Below are positions 14,921-23,202 of a stretch of 24,619 nucleotides of DNA, piece by piece. A program made the translations under genes and the position numbers. Within the stretch, counting starts at the first letter, position 1; every line of letters begins with the position of its first letter. Below the pieces are notes generated by a model, which ran no database searches, had not been told where the DNA came from, and worked only from the letters and a program-made list of their open reading frames with translations. Where the stretch lies: contig CBFHWU010000008.1 of the NCBI GenBank assembly GCA_965659665.1, positions 1 through 24,619 of the forward strand, written 5' to 3'. This DNA comes from CBFHWU01 sp965659665. GTDB taxonomy: Bacteria > Bacteroidota > Bacteroidia > Flavobacteriales > Flavobacteriaceae.

Positions 14921-15603
14921 AATATTTTTTATTCAAATCTAAATAATTTTTTTAATAATCTATATTTTCTAGTAAGACAAATAATATGATAATAAAGAAC
15001 CCTTTGTTCTTAAATATCGATAGGCTATTTAGCATAAACTTCCGTCTAAAGTTTCATTTTTTTGGGTTGACTATATAAAGATGTTATCCTGCATTGCCAA
15101 TTGATAGGATTTATTTGTGTCATGACGGAATCTTTTTTCCATGAATTTTAGAGGATATAAACACTCTTTTATTAGAGTCCTGGAAAGCGCTTTGCCCTTT
15201 ACATGAATGTAATATCAGTATATATCCCATAACCTATATTTTTTTCAATGGTTAAGCGACCTGTTTTATAAGGTCATCCTATTCAGCATTTCTTTTGCGC
15301 ACTTTTCATTTTGTGGGGTATTATGAAAATGAAATATTTCTTAATCAAAGACAAAGTTGGGTTGATTGCCCTAACGTGTTGTTTGTGAAGTTTGGCATAG
15401 GTTTTTTTTTCAAACCTAGCACTATCGACATTATATTTGCAACAGTAAGTTTAATTTTGTTGAAATTAATCGGCGTATTTCTTCAAAAAAAGGGAATCTT
15501 ATGGAAGAAGTCAACGTATTTGTACATTGATTTAATTAAATATAACGATAAAATGTGTTCCTTTGAATAAGGTAAAATAAAATAATTCAGACCATTTTGT
15601 GAT
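14921..15603. other. Divergent intergenic region without a convincing gene
   Basis: About 680 AT-rich bases between the LVIVD gene (-) and the SGNH lipoprotein (+). A TTG-initiated frame at 15295-15570 has one hydrophobic stretch (IDIIFATVSLILLKLIGVFL) but otherwise noncoding-like composition and no recognisable family. Promoters for both flanking genes must lie here; I could not place them confidently. Confidence 0.5.
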
Positions 15604-16353
15604 ATGATAACCATCAATCTTAGAGTTCTTGTTGTTTTTTTATGGGGGATATTTTTTATTATTCTAATGGGTTGTCAGTCTAAAAATAATGAAATACCCT
15701 ATAGTGAGCCTGCTGCTACAAATCCTAATAACAATATCCCAACAAGCATTAATTATTTAGCTTTAGGGGATAGCTATACTATTGGCGAAGGAGTAGAAGC
15801 TAACGAAAGTTGGCCTATCCAGCTATCGAACATATTATTTGCTGAAAAAAATGTTACGGTAAGTACTGATATTATTGCACAAACAGGAATCACCACCAAT
15901 GAGTTGCTGGTGTACCTTGACAATAACACTCTCACAAAAAAATATGATTTGGTAACTATTCAAATCGGGGTGAATAACCAAGTAAGAGGAGACAGTAGAG
16001 CTTTTTTTGAGGCAGAATTAATTTTATTATTGAATTACATCAAATCTCAAGTTCTTCTTCAAAATGCAGAAATTGTCGTTGTATCGCTCCCTGATTGGGG
16101 AGCAACCCCTTTTGGGAGTAACTATGATCGATCGAAAATTACACAAGAGATAGATGCTTATAATAATACCATAAGCGTGCTATGTGGACGGTTTAATTTA
16201 GACTTTATCGATATTACTCCAATTTCGAGAAGCCATCCCAACGATCCCTCTTTCGTGACCTACGACGGTTTACACCCAAGCGCCCTGATGTATACACAGT
16301 GGGTTGAAAAGATTTTGCCTAGGGTCATACAGCTCTTAAATCTAAGAGATTAG
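15604..16353 (+). CDS. SGNH/GDSL hydrolase lipoprotein
   Basis: 249 residues with a lipoprotein signal (LMGC, Cys24). The SGNH catalytic blocks are complete: LALGDSYTIGEG with nucleophile Ser57 (block I), IGVNN with Asn124/125 (block III), and YDGLHPS with Asp221 and His224 (block V). The family hydrolyses esters such as acetylated polysaccharides, lipids or lysophospholipids. Block I here is followed by GEGVEANESWP, a form typical of periplasmic SGNH lipases/acyl hydrolases in Bacteroidota. The substrate cannot be told. It appears monocistronic, with more than 300 bases on each side before the next clear gene. Confidence 0.87.
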   Translation: MITINLRVLVVFLWGIFFIILMGCQSKNNEIPYSEPAATNPNNNIPTSINYLALGDSYTIGEGVEANESWPIQLSNILFAEKNVTVSTDIIAQTGITTNELLVYLDNNTLTKKYDLVTIQIGVNNQVRGDSRAFFEAELILLLNYIKSQVLLQNAEIVVVSLPDWGATPFGSNYDRSKITQEIDAYNNTISVLCGRFNLDFIDITPISRSHPNDPSFVTYDGLHPSALMYTQWVEKILPRVIQLLNLRD

Positions 16354-16679
16354 TACGCCGTTATTGGATGGGCTAAGGAAGTTAAAAAATCCTTGATATT
16401 GGCTTGTGTGCATATAAGTGTAAATGGTATTTCGATTTTCTGAAAGATATGCGCCTCATATTTTCTTCGTAGAACTCAAACCTTAATACAGTTGAATCTT
16501 TTCATTGCTTGCGTTATTTTGTCAGTACAGCGCTTTGATCTATCTTTTAAAGATCAATAGTTTTGCTTTTTCGAAGGATATAATTTTCTATTTTTGGGAA
16601 ATAAGTTGATGTTAAATGGAGCGTAAGACTTTAAATGTCCTCTCATTAAATGCATTAAAGTATCATCAATCAATTAAAA
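16354..16679. other. Intergenic region with a hairpin and possible promoter
   Basis: 326 bases without a gene. A hairpin with 7-bp arms, TTGATCT (16535-16541) and AGATCAA (16551-16557), has a 9-base loop. TATTTTTG (16589-16596) matches the Bacteroidota -7 element TAnnTTTG, about 85 bases before the oxidoreductase ATG. A TTTG at 16562-16565 is somewhat too far upstream for an ideal -33 element, so the promoter call is tentative. Confidence 0.35.
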
Positions 16680-17780
16680 ATGAAAAGAAGAACCTTTGTT
16701 AAGTTAAGTGCTTTAGGCGCAACATCCATGATTTTACCTCCAAAATTATTTGGTCAAACCCACCAAGGTAAGCCTATTAAAATGGCCATTTGTGGTTTAG
16801 GAAATTATGCCGAAAAATGGATTGCTCCGGCTATAGAACAGTCTGATTATGCAACATTAACGGCTATCATAACGGGGTCTCCTCATAAGATTTCAAAATG
16901 GCAAGATCAGTATCAAATTGAAGACGGCCATGTTTACAATTATGATAATTTAGATGAAATGGTAAACAACACAGACATTGACTGTGTTTATATAGCTACT
17001 CCAACAGGAAATCATGCAGAATTTACTATTCGAAGTTTTCAAGCAGGGAAACATGTTATTTGTGAAAAACCAATGGCCCCAACGGTTGCAGATTGCGACC
17101 GTATGATTGAGGCGGCCAAAAAAGCCAATAAAATGCTTCAGATGGGCTATCGTTTGTATTGGGACCCTTTTAATATGCGTTTAATCGATGCCATGAAAAA
17201 TAAGGAATTTGGTAATTGGACTCACATGAGTGGCGGATTCTCTTATGATTATGGAAGATGGGCAAAAAAAGGGGATTGGCGGCTTACCAGTGCCATGAAC
17301 GTCGGAGGAGCTGTTTACGATATCGGGGTTTATGTTGTACAGTCCGCAATTTACAGTGCCCAGACACATCCATTGAGCGTTGTTGCTCATAGTTGGACAG
17401 ACAGAAAAGAAGTTTTTGAAGAATTTCCTGAGCATTGGGAATGGGAATTTGAGTGGCCAAATGGTAACGTTTCAAATCACAGCTCTAGCTATGGCAAAAA
17501 AGAAAATTTTATCCGTTTAGAAACACAAGAAGGAAATATTGAACTTAATCCCGCCTACAGCTACAGGGGAATCAAAGGCTATACCCCTAATGGCCCTATT
17601 GAACTCCAAGCTGTTTTTCAGCAAAAGTTACAAATTGATGGACAATGCCTAGCCATTATGAACAAACGTCCCAACATTACCCCAGGTGAAATGGGTAGAA
17701 GGGATATTCGTGTGTTAAATGCCATCATGAAATCTGCACAAACGAACAAAAGAGTTGAATTCAAAGAAATTGCAGATTAA
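16680..17780 (+). CDS. Gfo/Idh/MocA family oxidoreductase, exported
   Basis: 366 residues. The N-terminus MKRRTFVKLSALGATSMIL has paired basic residues and a hydrophobic run like the twin-arginine (Tat) leader of glucose-fructose-oxidoreductase-type enzymes. A Rossmann NAD(P) site follows: MAICGLGNYAEKW (36-47) and YIATPTGNHAEF, then the signature CEKP (Glu129-Lys130-Pro131). The substrate-domain motif GGAVYDIGVY (209-218) supplies conserved Asp and Tyr residues. The family oxidises or reduces sugars and their derivatives with bound NADP. Tat export with a tightly bound cofactor points to a periplasmic enzyme. The sugar substrate is not evident, and no carbohydrate genes flank it. Confidence 0.87.
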   Translation: MKRRTFVKLSALGATSMILPPKLFGQTHQGKPIKMAICGLGNYAEKWIAPAIEQSDYATLTAIITGSPHKISKWQDQYQIEDGHVYNYDNLDEMVNNTDIDCVYIATPTGNHAEFTIRSFQAGKHVICEKPMAPTVADCDRMIEAAKKANKMLQMGYRLYWDPFNMRLIDAMKNKEFGNWTHMSGGFSYDYGRWAKKGDWRLTSAMNVGGAVYDIGVYVVQSAIYSAQTHPLSVVAHSWTDRKEVFEEFPEHWEWEFEWPNGNVSNHSSSYGKKENFIRLETQEGNIELNPAYSYRGIKGYTPNGPIELQAVFQQKLQIDGQCLAIMNKRPNITPGEMGRRDIRVLNAIMKSAQTNKRVEFKEIAD

Positions 17781-18036
17781 GCTTTAGAGCATAATGAAAA
17801 TAGATTTTGTCAGGATGCAGAAAAAACGACTCTTATTCACATTAGGAAGATTAAAATAAGTGACCATAACCAATGTAAAAAAGCACACGACGACAACTTA
17901 TCCTTTTAAAAAGATGCATTTTTCTGTTAGTATTGTTGGTTTTGAACCGTATGATAATAAACAACCTCCAACAGCCATTGCCACATAGCTCCTCGTGATA
18001 AAGGGTAACTTAAACATATACGTTCCCAATAGTGAC

Positions 18037-18378
18037 CTATGTGGTTACGAAACCATAAAGAATCATTGCACTCAACAACAAATAGGCAATTGCGGGTAAA
18101 ATATCAGAAATATTGTCTTTTATTCTGATTCTTACAATAATAGCAACCGACATCATGGAAATAACAAATATTGCACTGATTACGCCTGCTAAATTAAATT
18201 CAAAACCGATTAACAATCCCAGCCCTCCCATAAATTGACAAACACTGATTGTTTTTCGATTATTTTCTAGCCCCCAACGCTTAAACTCACGTATCATTCT
18301 TTTTGAAATAAATGAATTAATGCCATAAGCCATAAAAGATATACCCGTAAATATGATGATTATAGTGTTAAAATCCAT
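18037..18378 (-). CDS. DoxX-like membrane protein, downstream of pair
   Basis: 113 residues, four predicted helices: IIIIFTGISFMAYGIN, a second around VCQFMGGLGLLIGFE, a third at AGVISAIFVISMMSVAII and a fourth at LPAIAYLLLSAMILYGF. The pattern EFKRWGL after helix 1 and the small-residue motif in helix 2 fit the DoxX-like/DUF4870-type small membrane families. The ATG at 18378 is preferred over a TTG one codon earlier. It starts 3 bases after the stop of the upstream gene of nearly equal length and similar topology. Function unknown; a two-subunit membrane complex with its neighbour is an attractive but unproven reading. Confidence 0.65.
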   Translation of the reverse strand: MDFNTIIIIFTGISFMAYGINSFISKRMIREFKRWGLENNRKTISVCQFMGGLGLLIGFEFNLAGVISAIFVISMMSVAIIVRIRIKDNISDILPAIAYLLLSAMILYGFVTT

Positions 18379-18381
18379 CAA

Positions 18382-18726
18382 CTATATCACTCCATATTGA
18401 GATGCAGCAATAAAAAGGGACATCAATAAAAAAATCAAAGAGGGGAGACGTTGTTTAAAGGGATTTTTTACCCTCATGTGAGACAACTGTGCACAAAGCA
18501 TAAAAAAAGCCATCCCTAATGCCGAATAGAGTGTGACTTCAGGATAGCATATACCCAAAATAAGAAGTGCAGAGATCGATATTTTAGCTGCGCCAATAAA
18601 ATTCCTAAAGATATCTGAATAGCCAAATTGGTTGAACTCAGAAATCACATTGTGATATCTAAAAATCCAAACAAAGTATACCGAAACGGCTACTATGATT
18701 TGAAAAATTAAAGAAATATTTTCCAT
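18382..18726 (-). CDS. DoxX-like membrane protein, upstream of pair
   Basis: 114 residues starting MENISLIFQIIVAVSVYFVWIFRY, four hydrophobic helices. EFNQFGY after helix 1 parallels EFKRWGL in the partner. The second helix region (FIGAAKISISALLILG) has the A-K-x-x-A small-residue pattern of DoxX-like proteins, and SHMRVKNPFKQRLPSLIFLL leads into the last helix. I chose the ATG at 18726 because it gives the usual short N-terminus; a 16-codon extension upstream is possible but lacks support. Tandem pairing with a gene of the same size suggests duplication. The role is unknown. Confidence 0.7.
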   Translation of the reverse strand: MENISLIFQIIVAVSVYFVWIFRYHNVISEFNQFGYSDIFRNFIGAAKISISALLILGICYPEVTLYSALGMAFFMLCAQLSHMRVKNPFKQRLPSLIFLLMSLFIAASQYGVI

Positions 18727-18832
18727 TTTTAATGTTTTTTTTAAAGTTACAAAATCTTGGTCATTATGGAACAACTCTATTCTTAACTATTTTATAATTT
18801 AGGTCTACTCACCTGGAATAGATTTGTTGTTG

Positions 18833-19039
18833 TTACTGAAAAGAGCAAAATCTTTTTAAAAATGACAATCGCTGAACGCAAAAATCTATTTGTTCAAGGG
18901 TATCTTTTTCTGAAATACATGTAAAACCCCACCAATTGTACCTACCTGGAAAGGGAAGAATTCGTAAAAAACGTCTTCTTTGAAACAATATAGCATACCC
19001 TATGTTGCTGATAAATAATAGTAAGATTAGTTTTTTCAT
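18833..19039 (-). CDS. Small hypothetical protein with signal-like N-terminus, possibly frameshifted
   Basis: A 68-codon frame starting MKKLILLLFISNIGYAILF, like a signal peptide or membrane anchor. It continues RRRFLRILPFPGRYNWWGFTCISEKDTLEQIDF and ends in basic and aromatic residues. No family is recognised. Past the PGRYN segment the composition becomes less protein-like, which may mean a frameshift in an older, longer gene. It is about 105 bases upstream of the DoxX-like pair on the same strand. Confidence 0.35.
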   Translation of the reverse strand: MKKLILLLFISNIGYAILFQRRRFLRILPFPGRYNWWGFTCISEKDTLEQIDFCVQRLSFLKRFCSFQ

Positions 19040-19719
19040 GCTATGAAATTAAATAATTTTCTTTTGTTTAATAATGGCATTGTATAGGTACTCTAAAACA
19101 AAGCTTACAAAAAAATACTTTTATAGGTTAGCGTATTTATTAAACCAGATTTTAAACATGCTGCAGCATGTTAAATGAAATGTTCACTGTTTTAGTTTCT
19201 CTAAACCAAATCGAAGCCCCCCCGAGGGTGTACATGAGGCCATAATCTGCGTTCAAGCATAATTACACAATTACAGATCAATATATGGGGTCACTACACC
19301 AGCTATAATTCACCATGGAACATTTAAGTTCAAACATTTATTTTCAACAATTCGGTTATAAGTTGTAATGGGAAAGAATAGAACATTCATTTAATTACTT
19401 AAATCCATTAAAACAATTGTTTTTATTGAAAATCAACGGTATTATTTTTTCCTTTTTTGATGTTAGGAGGTTGTTCTACGGATATGCCATCAAAATGAAA
19501 AATACTTTAAGCCAATTCCATTTATTTTTTGATACGCCCTCACCTATAGATATTTGCCATAAACAATAGGTTGAGGACTAATCGGAATGGTTTTTAGTAA
19601 CGTTTCGTTGTACTTACCAAAGAGGACCCTGGGAAAAAGGCGGTAAGGTAGTTAAGGTTCTTTTTTCAATTTCAACAACATTTAGACTAAAAAAACAGGG
19701 TAAACGATTTTAAAAAAGA
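19040..19719. other. Noncoding or decayed region with an 18-bp palindrome
   Basis: About 680 bases with no intact gene. It contains the perfect palindrome AACATGCTGCAGCATGTT (19155-19172), a C-rich tract at about 19217-19224 and scattered fragments with no convincing homology by eye. It ends at the first tRNA-like remnant (19720). It resembles chromosomal sequence next to an old insertion site. Confidence 0.45.
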
Positions 19720-19766
19720 TAGTGTAGAAAATCGGGCTCTAACCCACGATATCTTGACTGCCAGTC
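19720..19766 (-). pseudogene. Degenerate tRNA-Ala(GGC)-like 3' half, scar A
   Basis: On the minus strand this reads as the 3' half of a tRNA: a GACTGGCAGTCAAG anticodon arm, a variable region, a T-arm-like GTGGG-TTAGAGC-CCGAT (TTCGA changed to TTAGA), and TTTCTACACTA in place of the acceptor end TTTCTCCACCA. It aligns without gaps to the better preserved remnant at 23077-23139 (34 of 47 bases, with 15 consecutive identical bases). Similarity stops 3 bases into the 5' strand of the anticodon stem. Confidence 0.6.
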
Positions 19767-19826
19767 CACTGGATTGATTCAACAACAAGATAAATTCAAA
19801 ATGGGAAATAATTTTTAAGTTTGAGC

Positions 19827-20780
19827 ATGAAAAAACTAACACCGCTTTTATTGATTCCACTTATTTTTTCTTGCTCAAAAAAAGTTAATAGTAGTGAGTC
19901 AAATTATCCATTTAAATGGCCAATGTATAATGACATAAATGTCAATTTAAAAATTGAGCATCCCTCATATGAATTTAATGAGGGCCCATTAATAATGTTT
20001 GATGCGGCTCATAAAAACTTTTTTGTTCAATCACATTTAATAAAACCTCTTGTAGATTTACTCCTAAATGATGGATATAGAGTTTCATTTTTAGATAAAA
20101 GTTTTACAAGAGAAAATTTAAATCAAGCAAAAGTTCTTGTTGTTATTACAGCACTTCCTTTTGATTTTTCCACTGAAAGCACAGCAGCAAAAAAAAATAC
20201 TTTTACAAATAAAGAACTTAACGAATTACAAATTTGGGTAGAAGATGGGGGGTCATTATTAGTATTTAGTGAACATGCACCTTTTGACCAAGCTATAAAC
20301 CCGTTATTAAAAAAATTCGATATTGAATCATCCGTTGGAACAACAATTGACACTATCAATTACGAAAAAAAATTTGGCCCTGGGATGATCATATTTGAAG
20401 ATAATAATCTCAATTCTCTTCATCCAATTGTCAGTGGAAAATATAAAGTTGAAAAGCTTGTTACTTTTGGAGGCAGTGCATTAACGGGATTAAAATATGA
20501 TAATATTTTGAAGCTTGGAAAAAATTCACTTAATGTGAAACACTCATCGGGGATTGGACCTACTGGAAGTGGAAATTCACAAGGAATTGCAGGATTGTAT
20601 GGCTCAGGAAAAGTTGCCGCTTTTGGAGACTCAAATGGTTTTACCGCAATGATTTTTAACATGCCTGAGGGGAATAAAATGTACGCTGGAATGAATACAG
20701 TTGATTACGATTGGAAAAATTTCGTCTTAAATACTTTTAGTTGGCTGTCAACTAAAGAAACTCAACTGAAAAGAGATTGA
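19827..20780 (+). CDS. DUF4350-like lipoprotein
   Basis: About 317 residues from the ATG at 19827 (the TTG two codons upstream is less likely). It has a lipoprotein signal (LIFSCSKK). The fold looks like the DUF4350/GldG-like glutamine-amidotransferase-type domain: IMFDAAHKNFF near the start, YRVSFLDKSFTRENLNQAKVLVVI, then WVEDGGSLLVFSEHAPFDQAINPLLKKFDI, and a late AGLYGSGKVAAFGDSNGFTA. DUF4350 domains occur in gliding-motility and envelope proteins, and this one is presumably periplasmic. It lacks an obvious catalytic Cys, so a binding role is likely. It is followed after 3 bases by a membrane gene, so it is an operon. The pair lies between two tRNA-like scars. Confidence 0.7.
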   Translation: MKKLTPLLLIPLIFSCSKKVNSSESNYPFKWPMYNDINVNLKIEHPSYEFNEGPLIMFDAAHKNFFVQSHLIKPLVDLLLNDGYRVSFLDKSFTRENLNQAKVLVVITALPFDFSTESTAAKKNTFTNKELNELQIWVEDGGSLLVFSEHAPFDQAINPLLKKFDIESSVGTTIDTINYEKKFGPGMIIFEDNNLNSLHPIVSGKYKVEKLVTFGGSALTGLKYDNILKLGKNSLNVKHSSGIGPTGSGNSQGIAGLYGSGKVAAFGDSNGFTAMIFNMPEGNKMYAGMNTVDYDWKNFVLNTFSWLSTKETQLKRD

Positions 20781-20783
20781 TAT

Positions 20784-21323
20784 ATGATTGAATTAAGATT
20801 TTTTCAATTTAATGTTGGTTTAATCCCTTTAATTCTAACAATGATAACTGTTTTTTTTCAAGTATTTACTCTTTTTCAAATTTGGTGGTACGATGAGGAA
20901 ATTAATTTTTATCATTTTATTTATGATAACCTTTTTTATTTTCCTTTTTTCTTGCTTTTACTAATAGCAACATGCTTTAATGTTGTAATAATTAACGAAA
21001 AGGGTGTAACAAGAATTGCTTACTTCATGCCGTTTCTAAGAAAGTCATTTAAATGGAAAAAAATAAAACACCATGCTAAAGTATTAGAATTTTACAATCA
21101 AAGAGGAATTAAAAACACAAAAAAGTCACTTTGGTTAATTGACTCTAAGGATCGTTTATTTTTTAGATTAATTGATAATTATGAAAACAACACAGACAGA
21201 ATATTTGATATTGTTACTAGAATTTCAAAAAAATCGGGGATAGAGCTTAAAGTAGAAAATCCTTTAACAGTAAGGAATGGATTTTCAAAAGTAAAATACC
21301 CAAAAAAATCGGAAAAAAATTAA
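20784..21323 (+). CDS. Membrane protein with two N-terminal helices and a PH-like domain
   Basis: 179 residues. Two hydrophobic segments (about 11-35 and 50-68) are followed by a soluble region (VVIINEKGVTRIAYFMPFLRKSFKWKKIK...) whose strand pattern resembles small bacterial PH-like or DUF304-type domains. The segment KKSLWLIDSKDRLFFRLIDNYENNTDRIFDIV is also typical of that layout. Exact family not assigned. It begins 3 bases after the DUF4350-like gene's stop and ends 15 bases into the second tRNA-like scar, so its stop may have been made by the junction. It probably acts with the lipoprotein at the envelope. Confidence 0.6.
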   Translation: MIELRFFQFNVGLIPLILTMITVFFQVFTLFQIWWYDEEINFYHFIYDNLFYFPFFLLLLIATCFNVVIINEKGVTRIAYFMPFLRKSFKWKKIKHHAKVLEFYNQRGIKNTKKSLWLIDSKDRLFFRLIDNYENNTDRIFDIVTRISKKSGIELKVENPLTVRNGFSKVKYPKKSEKN

Positions 21324-21350
21324 GGTCTAACTCACAACCTCTTGACTGCA
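21308..21350 (-). pseudogene. Degenerate tRNA-Ala-like 3' fragment, scar C
   Basis: The plus-strand TCTAACTCACAACCTCTTGACTGC region aligns with the other two remnants. The block ACCTCTTGACTGC (13 bases) is identical to scar B, and TCTAAC (the altered T-loop) is shared with scar A. About 30 of 47 aligned bases match A. Similarity ends inside the anticodon loop. It overlaps the stop of the preceding gene. This is the weakest of the three. Confidence 0.4.
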
Positions 21351-21535
21351 AGGATATTTGTGGTTCCCTTCTAATTAATTTTAGTAGAGTTCGTGAATTA
21401 CCACCCCTTTCAAAAGTGTCCATAGATTACCAAATCCCTAATAACCTTGTGACAGACCGAGTCAAGAATCATGAGGTTCTTCTTGGGAGTCATTTGTTAA
21501 GTTTTACAACTCAATAATTTCGAAAAAAAAATTAA

Positions 21536-22915
21536 TTAAACCGTCCTACTGCTAAATAATTTTAGCTTTTTTTCAATGGCCAGTATTATTGCATTAGCGA
21601 TATCTTTTCCAGTAATGCTTTCTATCCCTTCTAAACCTGGAGATGAATTTACCTCCAAAAGTAATGGGCCTTTATTAGATCGAATAATATCCACACCTGC
21701 GATATCAAGTTTAAAAATTTTTGCCGCTTTAATGGCCAGTTTTTTTTCTTCCACTGTGACTTTAACTTTTTTTGCCAAACCGCCTTGGTGAATATTTGAA
21801 CGAAACTCTCCTTTCTTAGCCTCTCGCATTATTGAAGCAACTACTTTACCATCAACAACGAAACAGCGAATATCTTTTCCTTCGGCTTCTTTTATAAACT
21901 CTTGTACCAAGATGTTTGCTTGTAAACTTTTAAAAGCATTAATTACACTTTCAGCGGCTTTGTTTGTCTCTGCGGACACAACTCCTTTTCCCTGAGCACT
22001 CTCTAATAATTTTACAATCAAAGGGGAGCCTCCAACCATATCAATTAAATCTTTTGTTTCAAGAGGGGACTTTGCAAATCCAGTAATCGGAATATTTATT
22101 CCATTTTTTGAAAATAATTGTGAAGAAAATAATTTATCTCTCGATTGTGAAATGGAAGAGCTTGAATTTAAACAATAAGTTCCTATTGAATCAAATTGCC
22201 GCAACAAAGCACATCCGTAAAAAGTCATGTTAGGTCTTATACGAGGGATAACAGCATCTAAATTATCAAGAATTTTACCTCCTCTGTATCTTACTTCGGG
22301 GGTTTGAGCATCTAATTTCATATAACAATGCTGGATGTTTAGAAAGTGAATTTCGTGACCTCTTGCTTCTGCTGTTTCAATTAATCTTTTGTTGCTGTAT
22401 AAATTTCTATTCGAGGCCAATAGTCCCAGTTTAAGCCCAGTGCTTTGCTTGATTAGGTGCTTATATTTTTTTATGATTTCTCCATCTAAATTCTCCTGAA
22501 CAAGGAAACGTTTTGAAGCATCTACCAAATATCGATCTATAAGCGCCTCTCTACCCAATAACATCCGATATTCCATTCCATCTCTTTCTGCAAGTGTTAA
22601 CTCTATTTCAAACGCCTGTGAACCAAGTTTTATTTTTGTTTTGATTACATATCGTTTTTGTGATTCACCTGATGAACTTTTTACAATCCTAGTATCAAAT
22701 ACCTTAGATTCACAAGACACATACAAACTTAAGTTGTCCTGGATTGGATTGACATCAAATGCAACCCAAGCCTCCCCTTTACGCATAATACGTTTTATAT
22801 TTTTAGCTTGAATTGATGACGTTTTGGCTCCTGAATCTACTCTTGCTTTTATAGCAGGGATATTTAATTCCTCTAATGATAGCCACTCTTCACTCCCTAC
22901 AATTGATTTTGACAT
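21536..22915 (-). CDS. Fusion of retropepsin-like RimB protease domain and RimK-type ATP-grasp ligase
   Basis: 459 residues, two domains. Residues ~1-140 are a retropepsin-like ATP-dependent zinc protease/RimB domain: LNIPAIKARVDSGAKTSSI with Asp27-Ser-Gly-Ala (the DTGA-type aspartyl site), and MLLGREAL at 118-125. Residues ~160-455 are a RimK ATP-grasp ligase: LGLLASNRNLYSN, PRIRPNM, the glycine-rich ESAQGKGVVSAE (305-316), VQEFIKEAEGKDIRCFVV, and the metal-binding LLEVNSSPGLEGIE (419-432). In E. coli-type systems RimK adds glutamates to ribosomal protein S6, and RimB-type proteases trim poly-glutamate tails. Here both are in one chain, so it may add and remove tails. The cargo sits between scars C and B; the substrate is inferred from the family only. 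Confidence 0.85.
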   Translation of the reverse strand: MSKSIVGSEEWLSLEELNIPAIKARVDSGAKTSSIQAKNIKRIMRKGEAWVAFDVNPIQDNLSLYVSCESKVFDTRIVKSSSGESQKRYVIKTKIKLGSQAFEIELTLAERDGMEYRMLLGREALIDRYLVDASKRFLVQENLDGEIIKKYKHLIKQSTGLKLGLLASNRNLYSNKRLIETAEARGHEIHFLNIQHCYMKLDAQTPEVRYRGGKILDNLDAVIPRIRPNMTFYGCALLRQFDSIGTYCLNSSSSISQSRDKLFSSQLFSKNGINIPITGFAKSPLETKDLIDMVGGSPLIVKLLESAQGKGVVSAETNKAAESVINAFKSLQANILVQEFIKEAEGKDIRCFVVDGKVVASIMREAKKGEFRSNIHQGGLAKKVKVTVEEKKLAIKAAKIFKLDIAGVDIIRSNKGPLLLEVNSSPGLEGIESITGKDIANAIILAIEKKLKLFSSRTV

Positions 22916-23076
22916 AAGACAAATAAAAAGTAAATTTATACAAAAGGGATAAAACTTTTATTTTTAATTTTATAAAGCTTAAAACTATTTTTCGTTTGTG
23001 CAAATTAGAAACTGTAGGACCAGAAAAAACCCACCGGATAGGTTGGCTTTAAGAATATGTGGTGTAGCAGTGACAG

Positions 23077-23139
23077 TGGTGGAGAAAGAGGAATTCGAAT
23101 CCTCGACCTCTTGACTGCCAGTCAAGCGCTCTAGCCAAC
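23077..23139 (-). pseudogene. 5'-truncated tRNA-Ala(GGC), scar B (probable att site)
   Basis: On the minus strand it has GGCTAGAGC (D-loop and 3' D-stem), anticodon stem-loop CTTGA-CTGGCAG-TCAAG with anticodon GGC, variable AGGTC, T-arm GAGGA-TTCGAAT-TCCTC (perfect stem), acceptor strand TTTCTCC, discriminator A and encoded CCA. The 5' acceptor strand (expected GGAGAAA) and the 5' D-stem are missing; the sequence changes at about 23140. It is too incomplete to function. A tRNA 3' fragment next to an integrase remnant is the standard mark of a tRNA-targeted genomic island. The anticodon implies alanine, although the identity pair G3-U70 cannot be checked. Confidence 0.75.
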
Positions 23140-23202
23140 GGACAATCACATAACGTACTTATAATAAGTGCCGAGATGAATTTCATATACCCTTTCGTTT
23201 AG

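Noticed and set aside
15295..15570. 91-codon frame before the SGNH lipoprotein
   Set aside because: It needs a TTG start, has poor codon composition and only one hydrophobic stretch, and matches no family. A remnant is possible but not supported.
23077..23139. Functional tRNA-Ala
   Set aside because: The 5' acceptor strand and 5' D-stem are missing, so it cannot fold as a complete tRNA.
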